From the NCBI RefSeq assembly GCF_000740785.1, contig NZ_JFZB01000007.1, positions 124,001 through 188,000 on the forward strand: a stretch of 64,000 bases of DNA, given 5' to 3'. This document shows positions 1 to 7,817 of this stretch, piece by piece; the stretch's first letter is position 1, and each line of letters begins with the position of its first letter. The notes under the pieces are model-generated. The model did no database searches. It was not told where the DNA came from and worked only from the letters and a program-made list of their open reading frames with translations. The translations under genes were made by a program, and so were the position numbers. The stretch is from Paenirhodobacter enshiensis (GTDB lineage: Bacteria > Pseudomonadota > Alphaproteobacteria > Rhodobacterales > Rhodobacteraceae).

Positions 1-1188
1 GCGATGAGTCTGGTGACGGCGGCGGCGCGGCGCGTCGAGATGGCCAATCTGATGGCCGAGAGCCCGCGCGACTGGGTGTTGCGCCTGTCGTCGAGCCCCG
101 AGTTCCTCGATGTCGATCCCGAGGCCGCGGTGCGCCTCGACGGGGCGGGGCGGGTGCTCGGCTATACCCGCGCGGCGCGGCGGTTGTTTCCCGAGGGCGG
201 CACCATCCTCGGACGCCGGATCGACGAGGTTCTTGGCGTCGGCGTCGACGATCTGCCCGATCTGATGCGCGACCGCCCGACCGAGGAGCGGGTGATCGAG
301 ACCCGCGATGGCGGCGCGCTGTTCGGCCATGCCATCGCGCCCAAGGCGCCGCGCCAGACCCATCAGAAGATGCGTCAGGGCGGGGCGCTTGCGGGGCTGA
401 CAGGGGGCGATCCGGCGATGGCGCGGCTGCTCGATCAGGCCGAGCGGCTGGCCCCCGGCTCCGTGCCCTTGCTGATCTCGGGCGAGACCGGGACCGGCAA
501 GGCCCGGCTGGCGCGCGCGATCCACATGAGCGGCAAGGCGGCGGGATTTCTCAGCCTCGACTGCGCCGGGTTGAGTGCCGGCGCACTGGAAGAGGCCTGT
601 GCTGCGGCCAGCGGGCCGGCGACGCTGCTGTTGCGCCGGATCGAGGATCTGAGCCCCGGGACCGCCACCGCGCTGAGCGGGCTGCTCGATCGCCGCCCCG
701 ATTTGCGCCCGGTGTCGACGAGTTGCCTCGACCCGGCAAGGATTGCCCTGCCGCGGCCGCTGTTTCACCGGCTGGCAGGCTGCGTGCTGAGCGTGCCGCC
801 GCTGCGGCTGCGGCGCGATATGGACTGGCTGATCTCGCGCCATCTGCGTCGCCATGGCGCCGACACGATCCGGCTGTCGCCTGCGGCCCGGGCCGAGCTG
901 TTGGGGCGCAGCTGGCCGGGCAATATCCGCGAACTGGAACAGGCCCTCGATGTCGCGGCGGCGCTTTGCGTCGGGCCGGTGATCGACCTGCCCGACCTGC
1001 CGGGGCCGGTCGGGTCCGATGCCGGGGCAGGGCAGACGCCCCCGGGGTCCGTCGACCCGTGGGAGGGGCTTGAACAGGTGCTGGCGGCCTGCGAGTGGAA
1101 CATGGCCCGCGCCGCGCGCCGGTTCGGGGTCAACCGCTCGACCATCCTGCGCCGGATCCGGGCGAGCGGGTTGCAGCCGCCCGGCTGA
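1..1188 (+). CDS. AcoR/NtrC-like bacterial enhancer-binding protein, C-terminal part, degenerate AAA+ core
   Basis: The reading frame is open from the first base, so the true start lies upstream and only the C-terminal ~395 residues are seen. A PAS-like stretch is followed by a AAA+ sigma-54-activator domain whose Walker A (GETGTGKA, about residue 160 from the first Met) is intact. The C-terminal Fis-type helix-turn-helix (MARAARRFGVNRSTILRRI) is also clear. The GAFTGA loop that contacts sigma-54 is absent, and the Walker B position reads LLLRRIEDL, without the usual acidic pair. The protein probably binds DNA as a dimer but may not remodel sigma-54 polymerase. It points toward the flavin monooxygenase gene 140 bp downstream, which it may regulate (inference from adjacency). 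Confidence 0.8.
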   Translation, partial: AMSLVTAAARRVEMANLMAESPRDWVLRLSSSPEFLDVDPEAAVRLDGAGRVLGYTRAARRLFPEGGTILGRRIDEVLGVGVDDLPDLMRDRPTEERVIETRDGGALFGHAIAPKAPRQTHQKMRQGGALAGLTGGDPAMARLLDQAERLAPGSVPLLISGETGTGKARLARAIHMSGKAAGFLSLDCAGLSAGALEEACAAASGPATLLLRRIEDLSPGTATALSGLLDRRPDLRPVSTSCLDPARIALPRPLFHRLAGCVLSVPPLRLRRDMDWLISRHLRRHGADTIRLSPAARAELLGRSWPGNIRELEQALDVAAALCVGPVIDLPDLPGPVGSDAGAGQTPPGSVDPWEGLEQVLAACEWNMARAARRFGVNRSTILRRIRASGLQPPG

Positions 1189-1202
1189 TCCGTTGCGCCG
1201 CC

Positions 1203-1216
1203 GTTGCGCGCGCAAC
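1203..1216. promoter_or_regulatory. 14-bp perfect palindrome, candidate operator
   Basis: GTTGCGCGCGCAAC is a perfect inverted repeat in the gap between the activator-like regulator and the monooxygenase gene. Fis-type activators commonly bind such palindromes. A second palindrome, TGCAAATTGCA, lies at 1255-1265. I see no convincing -24/-12 sigma-54 promoter between them and the gene. Assignment to the upstream regulator is inference. Confidence 0.35.
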
Positions 1217-2818
1217 ATCGCGGGCCCTGCCGTTCAAAACATGCCGATGAAATGTGCAAATTGCATGGATCGGCGGCCGATTCGACAGCGATACTTCCCT
1301 CGGAGGCACATGCAGAGGGAGGAGATGCAATGCTTGACTCGACGGTTGTCAACCAGACCCAGGAGGTCCTCGACAGTCTGAACGACGCGCTGGCGCAGGG
1401 AGATATCGAGCGCGCCGCGGCGCTGTTCGCCACCGACAGCTATTGGCGCGATCTGGTCGCGGTGAGCTGGAACCTGAAGACGGTCGAAGGCCCCGCCGGG
1501 GTCGCCGATCTGCTGAGCCATCAGCTGGCCCACACCCGGCCGGGCAATTTCACGATCCAGCCCGGAGAGGTCCCCGCCGAGGAGGGCGGCGTGGTCACGG
1601 CCTGGATCACTTTCGAGACCGCGGTGGGCCGCGGCTGGGGCCTGATGCGGCTGCGCGACGGCAAGATCTGGACCTTGCTGACGGCGCTGCAGGAGCTGAA
1701 GGGCTTCGAGGAGCCGCGCGGCACCCGTCGCCCGATGGGCGCCGAGCATGGCGCGCGCAAGGATCGCAGCTCGTGGAAGGAGCGGCGCGAGGCGGAACAG
1801 GCGGAGCTCGGCATCACCACGCAGCCCTATGCGCTGATCGTCGGCGGCGGGCAGGGCGGCATCGCGCTCGGCGCGCGGTTGCGCCAGATGGGGGTGCCGG
1901 CGATCGTGCTCGACAAGCATGACCGGCCCGGCGATCAGTGGCGCTCGCGCTACAAGTCGCTGTGTCTGCATGACCCGATCTGGTATGATCATCTGCCCTA
2001 CATCAAGTTCCCCGACAACTGGCCGGTGTTCACCCCCAAGGACAAGGTGGGCGACTGGCTGGAGATGTACACCAAGGTGATGGAGATCAATTACTGGTCC
2101 CGCTCCGAGGTGACGCGGGCGAGCTTCGACGAGGCCTCGGGCACCTGGACGGTCGAGGTGAACCGCGACGGCACGAGGGTCACGCTGCACCCGACGCAGC
2201 TGGTTCTGGCGACCGGCATGTCGGGCAAGCCGAACATGCCGCGTTTCCCGGGGATGGAGCGTTTCAAGGGCACGATCCAGCATTCGTCTCAGCACAAGGG
2301 GCCGGACGAATGGGCCGGCAAGAAGGCGGTGGTCATCGGCTCGAACAACTCGGCCCATGACATCTGCGCCGCGCTGTGGGAGGGCGGGGCGGACGTCACC
2401 ATGGTGCAGCGCTCCTCGACGCATATCGTGCGCTCGGACAGCCTGATGGAGATCGGTCTCGGCGCGCTTTATTCGGAACAGGCGCTGGCGAACGGCATCA
2501 CCACCGAGAAGGCGGACATGATCTTCGCCTCGCTGCCCTACAAGATCATGCACGAGTTCCAGATCCCGCTTTACGACAAGATGCGCGAGCGCGACGCCGA
2601 GTTCTATGCCGGGCTGGAAAAGGCGGGCTTCGACCTCGACTGGGGCGACGACGGTTCGGGGCTGTTCCTGAAATACCTGCGCCGGGGCTCTGGCTATTAC
2701 ATCGACGTTGGCGCGAGCCAGCTGATCATCGACGGCGAGGTGAAGCTCGCCAAGGGAGGCATCGACCATTTCGAGGAAGATGCGGTGGTGAGCTGCTGCC
2801 GGTTTCGTGGACAGCGTG

Positions 2819-3679
2819 TTAAGCTAACATAGCGCGGGCCTCGAATTCTATGGGGCTAAGATAGCCCAGTTTTGAATGCCGTCTGTGGGGATTGTAGAAG
2901 CGCTCGATGTAGTCGAAGACGTCGGCGCGTGCTTCGTCTCGGGTGCGGTAGACCTTCCTCGCCGCTCGTTCGGTCTTTAGCGACGAGAAGAAGCTCTCCA
3001 TCGCGGAATTATCCCAGACATTGCCCGCCCGGCTCATGGAGCAGGTGATGCCGTTGTCGGCCAGCAAGCGCTGAAACTGCTCGCTTGTGTATTGCGAACC
3101 CTGATCCGAATGATGAAGCAGCGCGTCGGCCTTGCCGCGCCGCCAGACGGCCATCATCAGCGCATCCATGACCAGCGATGCATCCCGTTCTGCCTTCATC
3201 GACCAGCCCACGACGCGCCGCGAAAACAGGTCTAGGACGACGGCGGCATACAGCCAGCCTTCGGCAGTCCAGACATAGGTGAAGTCGGCAAGCCACTTCT
3301 GGTTTGGCCGCTCGGCCTGGAAGTCCCGGTTGAGGATGTTGTCGGCGATGACCGAGCGTTCGCCGTCATCCTTCGGCTTTCCACGGCGTCTTGGCCGCGC
3401 CCGCAAGGCATTGCTCCGCATCAGCCGTTCGATCCGGTGAAGGCCGCAGGCCAGCCCTTCCTCCAGCACGTCGCGCCAGACACGGCGCGCGCCATAGGTC
3501 CGGTCGCTGGCCTTGAAGCTTGTCTCGATCGCCGCGACGAGCTTGGCGTCATGGACCTCGCGGGCGCTGGTCGGGCGATTGAGACAGGCATGGAAGCTCG
3601 AGCGCGACACATCCAGCACGTCGCACAGCCAGCTGACGGGCCAGATGTGGCGATGCTTGGCGATGAAGGCGAACCTCAT
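2819..3679 (-). CDS. IS3-family transposase OrfB, rve/DDE domain
   Basis: This 286-residue catalytic subunit starts with an HTH_21-like region and carries an rve integrase core. The DDE triad is visible in WLADFTYV, HHSDQGSQYTS and DNSAMESFFSSLK. Length and motifs are complete, with no frameshift. It is probably made both from its own ATG (coupled to orfA) and as an OrfAB fusion by frameshifting. The IS ends lie 30 bp beyond its stop. Confidence 0.93.
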   Translation of the reverse strand: MRFAFIAKHRHIWPVSWLCDVLDVSRSSFHACLNRPTSAREVHDAKLVAAIETSFKASDRTYGARRVWRDVLEEGLACGLHRIERLMRSNALRARPRRRGKPKDDGERSVIADNILNRDFQAERPNQKWLADFTYVWTAEGWLYAAVVLDLFSRRVVGWSMKAERDASLVMDALMMAVWRRGKADALLHHSDQGSQYTSEQFQRLLADNGITCSMSRAGNVWDNSAMESFFSSLKTERAARKVYRTRDEARADVFDYIERFYNPHRRHSKLGYLSPIEFEARAMLA

Positions 3680-3972
3680 GTCGCCTCTCGCGCGAAAAAA
3701 GCTGCCGCCTTCTTGAGGATGTCACGCTCCGCCCGGAGCCGGGCGACCTCTTTCTTCAGGGCTGCAATCTCGGCCAGATCGGCCCGCATCTGTCCGTTCC
3801 CGGGAACGGCCGCGGCAGGCGCAGCTGTCAGCTCCCGCATCCAGCGGCGCAGAACGCTCTCGGCCACATCTAGGTCACGGGCAGCCTGCGCCACCGAAAC
3901 GCCCCTGTCCGTCACCAGCCTAACGGCCTCGATCTTGAACTCACGGCTGAACTTCCGTCTCGTCATATCCAC
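3676..3972 (-). CDS. IS3-family transposase OrfA
   Basis: This 98-residue protein has an N-terminal helix-turn-helix (FKIEAVRLVTDRGVSVAQAA) and a C-terminal leucine-zipper-like helix, the standard OrfA layout. It would recognise the IS ends and, alone, usually represses or modulates transposition. Its stop overlaps the OrfB start as ATGA. The heptamer T-TTT-TTC lies about 15 bases upstream of the stop in the right phase for -1 slippage into OrfB, which would give the OrfAB transposase. Confidence 0.9.
   Translation of the reverse strand: MDMTRRKFSREFKIEAVRLVTDRGVSVAQAARDLDVAESVLRRWMRELTAAPAAAVPGNGQMRADLAEIAALKKEVARLRAERDILKKAAAFFAREAT
3694..3700 (-). promoter_or_regulatory. Candidate -1 ribosomal frameshift heptamer (T TTT TTC)
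   Basis: On the minus strand the zero-frame codons read GCT TTT TTC. Slipping one base back gives CGC GCG AGA GGC GAC ATG AGG, which runs in frame into OrfB. Programmed -1 frameshifting at such sites is established for the IS3 family. A stimulatory stem-loop was not identified. Confidence 0.55.
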
Positions 3973-4496
3973 TCTCCAGTTCCTTGGTCACGATCTTATC
4001 TTCGTGTCCACCAAACCGGCAGCAGCTCATGGTGCTGACCGACGGCACGCGGCTTCCTGCCGATCTGGTGGTTCTGGCGACGGGGTTCGGCTCGATGAAC
4101 GGCTGGGCGGCGGATCTGATCAGTCAGGAAGTCGCCGACAAGGTGGGCAAGGTCTGGGGGCTTGGCTCGGACACCACGAAGGATCCCGGCCCCTGGGAAG
4201 GCGAGCAGCGCAACATGTGGAAGCCCACGCAGCAGGAAAACCTGTGGTTCATGGGCGGCAACCTGCACCAGTCGCGGCACTACTCGCTTTATCTGGCGCT
4301 GCAGCTGAAGGCGCGGATGGAGGGGCTCGATACCCCGGTCTATGGCCTGCAGGAGGTGCACCACCTGTCCTGAGCCGGTCTCTCGCCTCCGGCCCCGGGT
4401 GGGCCGGGGGCGATCCGCGATCCGGGCACCTGTCGTCCACGCTCCGATGAAGATTGTCGTTTTCATCGGCCGGTGCGGGCAGTAAACACACGGTCG

Positions 4497-4554
4497 CTGC
4501 CGCAGATCCCGGCGCCGCGCACAGGCTGCGGCCGCCGGGATCTGCGGCAGTTTT
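4497..4554 (+). terminator. Strong intrinsic terminator, 18-bp stem
   Basis: Perfect complementary arms at 4497-4514 and 4533-4550 are separated by an 18-base loop and followed by TTTT. It lies after the broken monooxygenase gene and before the rRNA methyltransferase start. Confidence 0.8.
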
Positions 4555-4590
4555 CGCCTGTCCCGTAGCGCCAAACCGATTGTCTGATCC

Positions 4591-5925
4591 GTGACCCCTG
4601 CCGCCCGACTGCAAGCTGCCATCGTTCTCATGGAAGAGGTCGACAGCCTCTCTCGTCCCGCCGACGCCATCGTTTCGGCCTGGTTTCGCACCCGTCGGGA
4701 CATGGACGACCGCGACCGGGGCGCGGTTCTGGAACTGCTTTACGCGCTTTTGCGCCATCGCGCGCGGTTGCGCTGGTGGCTCGAACGGCACGGGCGCGAC
4801 GATACCGCCCGCAACCGGATGCTGGCCTGGCTGACGCTGGCCGAGGGCCGCACCCCCGATCAGGTGATGCGGCTGTTCAACGGGGCGAAAGGCGCGCCCG
4901 CCGCGCTGACGCGGGCCGAACATGCCCTGCTGATCAAGCTGCAAGGCGCGACGATGACCCATCCCACCATGCCCGAAGAGGTGCGTCTCGAATGTCCCGA
5001 CTGGGCGGCCGGGCCGCTTCGGCACCGCTTCGGCGCGGCCTTCGAGGCCGAGATGGCCGCCCTGCTGAGCCCGCCGACGCTGGATCTGCGGGCGAACACG
5101 ATCAAGACGACGCGCGATGCCATGATGCGCCAGCTGACGGATCTCGGCCTTCGGGCGGAAGTCTCGCTCCGGGTGCCAGACGGGATCCGGATCCGCGAGC
5201 GGATGTCGCTGGCGCGACTGGCGGCGCTGAAAAGCGGCGAGCTGGAGATTCAGGACGAGGGGTCACAGATGGTGGCCATGCTTCTCGATGCCCGCCCGGG
5301 CGAGCGCGTGGTCGATTTCTGCGCCGGGGCCGGCGGCAAGACTCTGGCCATCGCGGCGCAGATGAACAACCGCGGCCATATCGTCGCCTGTGACGTCAAC
5401 GAGAACCGGTTGAAGCGTTGTGCCGAGCGGGTCCGCAGGGCAGGGGTGCACAACGCCGAAACCCGGCTTCTGGCCACCGAGACCGACCGTTGGGTGAAGC
5501 GCCACAAGGGCGGGTTCGATCGCGTTCTGGTCGATGCGCCGTGCAGCGGCACGGGGACCTGGCGGCGCAATCCCGATGCCCGCTGGCGCGCGCCAGAGGA
5601 AAAGGGCCTCGACAACCTGATTGCGGTGCAGGCCCGGATTCTGGCCAGTGCCGCCCGTCTGGTGCGGCCCGGCGGCCGTCTGGTCTATGCGACCTGCTCA
5701 ATGTTGTCCGAGGAAAACGAGGACCAGGTGGCGAGCTTTCTGGCGCACCATGCGGATTTCCATGTCGTGCCACTGCCCGAGGCCGCGCCGCGGCTGAGCG
5801 GGGTCGCCCGGGGCGACTATCTGTCCCTGACACCTGCGCACGACGATACCGACGGGTTCTTCGCGGCCGTTCTGCGCCGCGAATCTCAGCCCGGGACCAC
5901 CCCTCCGGTGTCCTCCGACGTCTGA
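4591..5925 (+). CDS. RsmB/NOP-family RNA (cytosine-C5) methyltransferase
   Basis: This 444-residue protein is predicted to transfer a methyl group from SAM to C5 of a cytosine in rRNA. The SAM-binding motif VVDFCAGAGGKT lies near residue 240. The motif IV cysteine is in DAPCSGTGTWRRNP (about residue 317) and the motif VI catalytic cysteine in ATCSML (about residue 369); both are needed in this family. The N-terminus resembles the NusB-like/RNA-binding region of RsmB, though E. coli RsmB itself is not the only possible orthologue. The start is GTG at 4591; an internal ATG at 4630 would lose conserved residues. It is monocistronic, between a terminator and tRNA-Asn. Confidence 0.88.
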   Translation: MTPAARLQAAIVLMEEVDSLSRPADAIVSAWFRTRRDMDDRDRGAVLELLYALLRHRARLRWWLERHGRDDTARNRMLAWLTLAEGRTPDQVMRLFNGAKGAPAALTRAEHALLIKLQGATMTHPTMPEEVRLECPDWAAGPLRHRFGAAFEAEMAALLSPPTLDLRANTIKTTRDAMMRQLTDLGLRAEVSLRVPDGIRIRERMSLARLAALKSGELEIQDEGSQMVAMLLDARPGERVVDFCAGAGGKTLAIAAQMNNRGHIVACDVNENRLKRCAERVRRAGVHNAETRLLATETDRWVKRHKGGFDRVLVDAPCSGTGTWRRNPDARWRAPEEKGLDNLIAVQARILASAARLVRPGGRLVYATCSMLSEENEDQVASFLAHHADFHVVPLPEAAPRLSGVARGDYLSLTPAHDDTDGFFAAVLRRESQPGTTPPVSSDV

Positions 5926-6212
5926 GCGGCCCGCCCGCGCGGGCGATTCCCTCCGGAAACCGGCTTCTCTTTCGATGGAAGACGACGGCCGGGGGCAGCG
6001 GCGCTTTGCCGGCGCCCTGAGGATGGTGGCTTCCAGGAGAACGGGGCCACGGGCCGATCCGCGTGTCTGGAAAGGCGAATGCCGCCTGGTCCGGGCGGTG
6101 TCCGGAGCCTCCGGACCTGTTTTCTGAGCTCCGTGGCGATCCTGTTGCCACCGTTGGTTTTTCGCCGTTTTCGGGTGTAGAACAAATTTCAAAAAACCTG
6201 TCTTTCCCCCCC
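5926..6212. other. Non-coding gap before tRNA-Asn
   Basis: About 290 bases with no supportable gene. There is a small GC-rich hairpin just after the methyltransferase stop and an AT-richer tract near 6140-6200. The tRNA promoter follows. Confidence 0.5.
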
Positions 6213-6241
6213 TTGCGCCCCCCAAAACACGCCGCTATACA
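6213..6241 (+). promoter_or_regulatory. Sigma-70-type promoter of tRNA-Asn
   Basis: TTGCGC (6213-6218), a 17-base spacer and TATACA (6236-6241), with the mature tRNA starting 11 bases downstream. This is good agreement for an alphaproteobacterial housekeeping promoter. Confidence 0.6.
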
Positions 6242-6252
6242 CCCCCACATGT

Positions 6253-6327
6253 TCCGGCGTAGCTCAGCGGTAGAGCAGTTGACTGTTAATCAATTGGTCG
6301 TAGGTTCGATCCCTACCGCCGGAGCCA
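6253..6327 (+). tRNA. tRNA-Asn (GTT), island integration site
   Basis: A full cloverleaf can be drawn: acceptor TCCGGCG/CGCCGGA, discriminator G and encoded CCA at 6325-6327. The anticodon loop is CTGTTAA with anticodon GTT, and the T-arm contains TTCGATC. Bases 6282-6323 (from the anticodon loop to the end of the acceptor stem) recur exactly at 24807-24848, which marks this gene as the attachment site of the downstream island. The intact copy remains functional. Confidence 0.97.
6282..6323 (+). repeat. attL: 42-bp direct repeat inside tRNA-Asn
   Basis: Identical to 24807-24848, from ACTGTTAATC to the CCGGA end of the acceptor stem. The two copies diverge at the next base (G versus A) and then stay similar for ~700 bp. 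Confidence 0.9.
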
Positions 6328-7015
6328 AATCAAACCCTTGAGTTGATTTGGAATTTTGGATCCAGAGAGTTTCTGGATCGACAAGAGAAACACCGAAAAT
6401 AGTGTAACTGTGCCCAGAGTGTGCCTTTTCAGGTTTCGCTGAAAGCGCTTGACTGTGCTCGTGTCGATACCGTGGCTTCGTGGTTCTTGTCGTGGACCTT
6501 GAGGCGGAGGAATATCTTTGGAAGACAGTGGCTTGGGGCTTGTGTCGTGATGTGCCCGCCGCTTCGGGGTGGCGTTGAAAACGTCGCCGGCCGCTCAGGG
6601 CGGTGTCTTTCAAAATCCCTGCAAGGCATTGCTTTCCAAGCGGAACGCCGCTGGCGGGATCGGGGAAGCAGTTGACCGATTTTGTGTGCCCTAAGTGTGC
6701 CCTCGCGTGGCGCCGAAGCTGTAGACGAAAGTGGCCTTGGACGCCCTTTTCGTGACGCCTCAGACGGGCCGGATGTCGCTCAATCGTGGAGGATGTCGCT
6801 CTTCAGATATTGGTGCCCTTTCTTGGTGAGGCGGTAGCCGTCAGGCGCCGATCCGGCCAGGAGGCCGTCGTGCTTCAGTGCCTCGCAATGCTGGTGCAGC
6901 GCGGGGGTCGCCGGGTGAAACATGCGCCTCTTTCGGGTGGCGCGCAGGATCATCAGGATCATGCGGTCGGAAAGGGGGATGTCGCGTTGGGGCATGGTGA
7001 TGTTCTTTCGTGTCG
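6324..7015 (+). repeat. Left copy of ~700-bp att-proximal duplication
   Basis: Closely similar to 24849-25530, including the block GGAATTTTGGATCCAG just after the att core, the phrase TGTGCCCT..GTGTGCCCTCGCG, and a small minus-strand gene (6780-6995). Before that gene this copy has no supportable coding region. It represents the conserved end of the integrating element family. Confidence 0.85.
6780..6995 (-). CDS. Small hypothetical protein, possible winged-helix, 71 aa
   Basis: Begins MPQRDIPLSDRMILMILRAT and ends with a YRLTKKGHQYLKSD segment, which resembles the wing of a MarR/PadR-like winged helix, although the match is too short to name a family. A longer GTG start at 7112 is possible; ATG 6995 is preferred because the homologous remnant at 25317-25513 keeps sequence from this point. 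It is transcribed away from a similar-sized gene at 7146-7364, perhaps as a pair. Function is unknown; a regulator of the element is a guess. Confidence 0.5.
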   Translation of the reverse strand: MPQRDIPLSDRMILMILRATRKRRMFHPATPALHQHCEALKHDGLLAGSAPDGYRLTKKGHQYLKSDILHD

Positions 7016-7145
7016 TTGCGAGCTGGTGGTCGTGCGCGAACTGCGGGCGGGCGATGAACTGCTCAGCGCGATCGGTCTGCCGCTGCCTTGGCTTGGTGGC
7101 CTGTGCAGGCACGGGAAGGCACCGCAGAGGTCGTCGATGGTCATG

Positions 7146-7364
7146 TCAGAGCTTCCTTGCCGGGGTGTCGTGGACCCAGAACGTGTCCTTGGCCTTGATT
7201 GCAGTGGCGGAGCCAGTCTGTTTCAGGTTGTGCAGGATCGGGGTGACCCGGCTCAGGGGGAGGCCGGTCTTCTCGGCGATCTCACGGGCCCGAAGCGGTT
7301 TGTGGGAGGTGCGGAGGCATTCCCGGACCAGATACGGCGGGTGCTTGAAGGGGTCATCGGTCAT
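7146..7364 (-). CDS. Small winged-helix/HTH-like protein, 72 aa
   Basis: Sequence such as LRAREIAEKTGLPLSRVTPI followed by LHNLKQTGSATAIKAKDTFW fits a winged helix-turn-helix (recognition helix around SRVTPILHNL, then a beta wing). The ATG at 7364 has a GGA motif 7 bases upstream; an alternative start is at 7376. A decayed fragment of the same gene is found at 14998-15090, before the Z1 locus. It is likely a DNA-binding regulator of the mobile element; no family name can be assigned. Confidence 0.5.
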   Translation of the reverse strand: MTDDPFKHPPYLVRECLRTSHKPLRAREIAEKTGLPLSRVTPILHNLKQTGSATAIKAKDTFWVHDTPARKL

Positions 7365-7380
7365 GAGGGTATCCAATAGG

Positions 7381-7479
7381 GCCTGAGAGGCTCTGTGCGG
7401 GCCGCTGAGTGGCCAGGTGGGGTTTTCAGGTGGTGGCGTAGCCTGAGACAGAGAAGGCCACTCAGCGGCGCTCTCAGGC
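7381..7479. repeat. Large interrupted inverted repeat (14-bp + 9-bp arms)
   Basis: GCCGCTGAGTGGCC (7401-7414) is perfectly complementary to 7456-7469. An outer pair GCCTGAGAG (7381-7389) matches CTCTCAGGC (7471-7479). The 41-base spacer contains GCCTGAGA again. It sits between the winged-helix gene and an AT-rich tract, where an origin, recombination site or operator would be plausible. Confidence 0.6.
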
Positions 7480-7817
7480 GGTTATTTCAAAAGGGGAATG
7501 GAGCTTAGGTGCGAATACTTTTTCTATTAAAAACTTCAACTTCAAGAACTTCAAAAGCTCTTTAATAAGATTACTTCTTTCTTATCTCTATTCCCTTTTT
7601 AAGAAAGAAAAGAAGAAGGAAGAAAATACAGTAAAAACAATGACTTAGAGGCTATGAGTTCGCGAAGTGAGGCCTGTGACTTCGCGAACCCGATCCAGAG
7701 ACCGACCGAATTCTTGTGGCCCAGCGCCCCACAACCACCTGGCCGAACCCGAACCCGGTCCAGAGGCCCGACACAAACATGGCCCAGCGCCCCGCGAAGC
7801 ACGGGGCGCCGAGTGGT
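7480..7817. other. AT-rich, gene-free tract
   Basis: From about 7495 to 7650 the sequence is strikingly A+T-rich for this genome. It has short AACTTCAA/GAACTTCAAAA repeats and purine runs (AAGAAAGAAAAGAAGAAGGAAGAAAA). No gene is visible. It could be a DNA-unwinding element or simply a low-GC import. Confidence 0.4.

Larger units (their letters stand above)
2789..4029 (-). mobile_element. Complete IS3-family insertion sequence, 1241 bp
   Basis: The ends are near-perfect inverted repeats beginning TGAGCTGCTGCCGGTTT (one mismatch over ~25 bp, TG...CA termini). The element is flanked by the 3-bp duplication TGG (2786-2788 and 4030-4032). It carries orfA and orfB on the minus strand with an ATGA overlap. 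Both frames are intact, so it may still be active. It interrupts the flavin monooxygenase gene. Confidence 0.92.
1330..4373 (+). pseudogene. NTF2-like/flavin-containing monooxygenase, interrupted by an IS3-family element
   Basis: The ATG at 1330 follows a strong GGAGG-type ribosome site. The N-terminal ~130 residues look like an NTF2-like fold. They are followed by an FAD-binding Rossmann motif (GGGQGGIALG, about residue 172) and a second nucleotide-binding motif (VIGSNNSAHD), typical of Baeyer-Villiger/flavin-containing monooxygenases. The gene is cut at 2788 by an IS and resumes at 4033. Removing the IS and one TGG duplication restores DAVV-LTDGTRLPADLVVLATG and a continuous 599-residue protein ending at 4373. 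The insertion therefore looks recent, with no other visible damage. As it stands the product is truncated and lacks the C-terminal FAD/NADP region. The substrate cannot be told from sequence. Confidence 0.9.

Noticed and set aside
1234-2769. A 511-codon minus-strand open frame opposite the monooxygenase
   Set aside because: Antisense to clear FAD-binding motifs, with no protein family signal.
6253-7015. Phage integrase gene expected beside tRNA-Asn
   Set aside because: No frame on either strand shows the tyrosine-recombinase R-H-R-Y signature near either att copy, so none is annotated.
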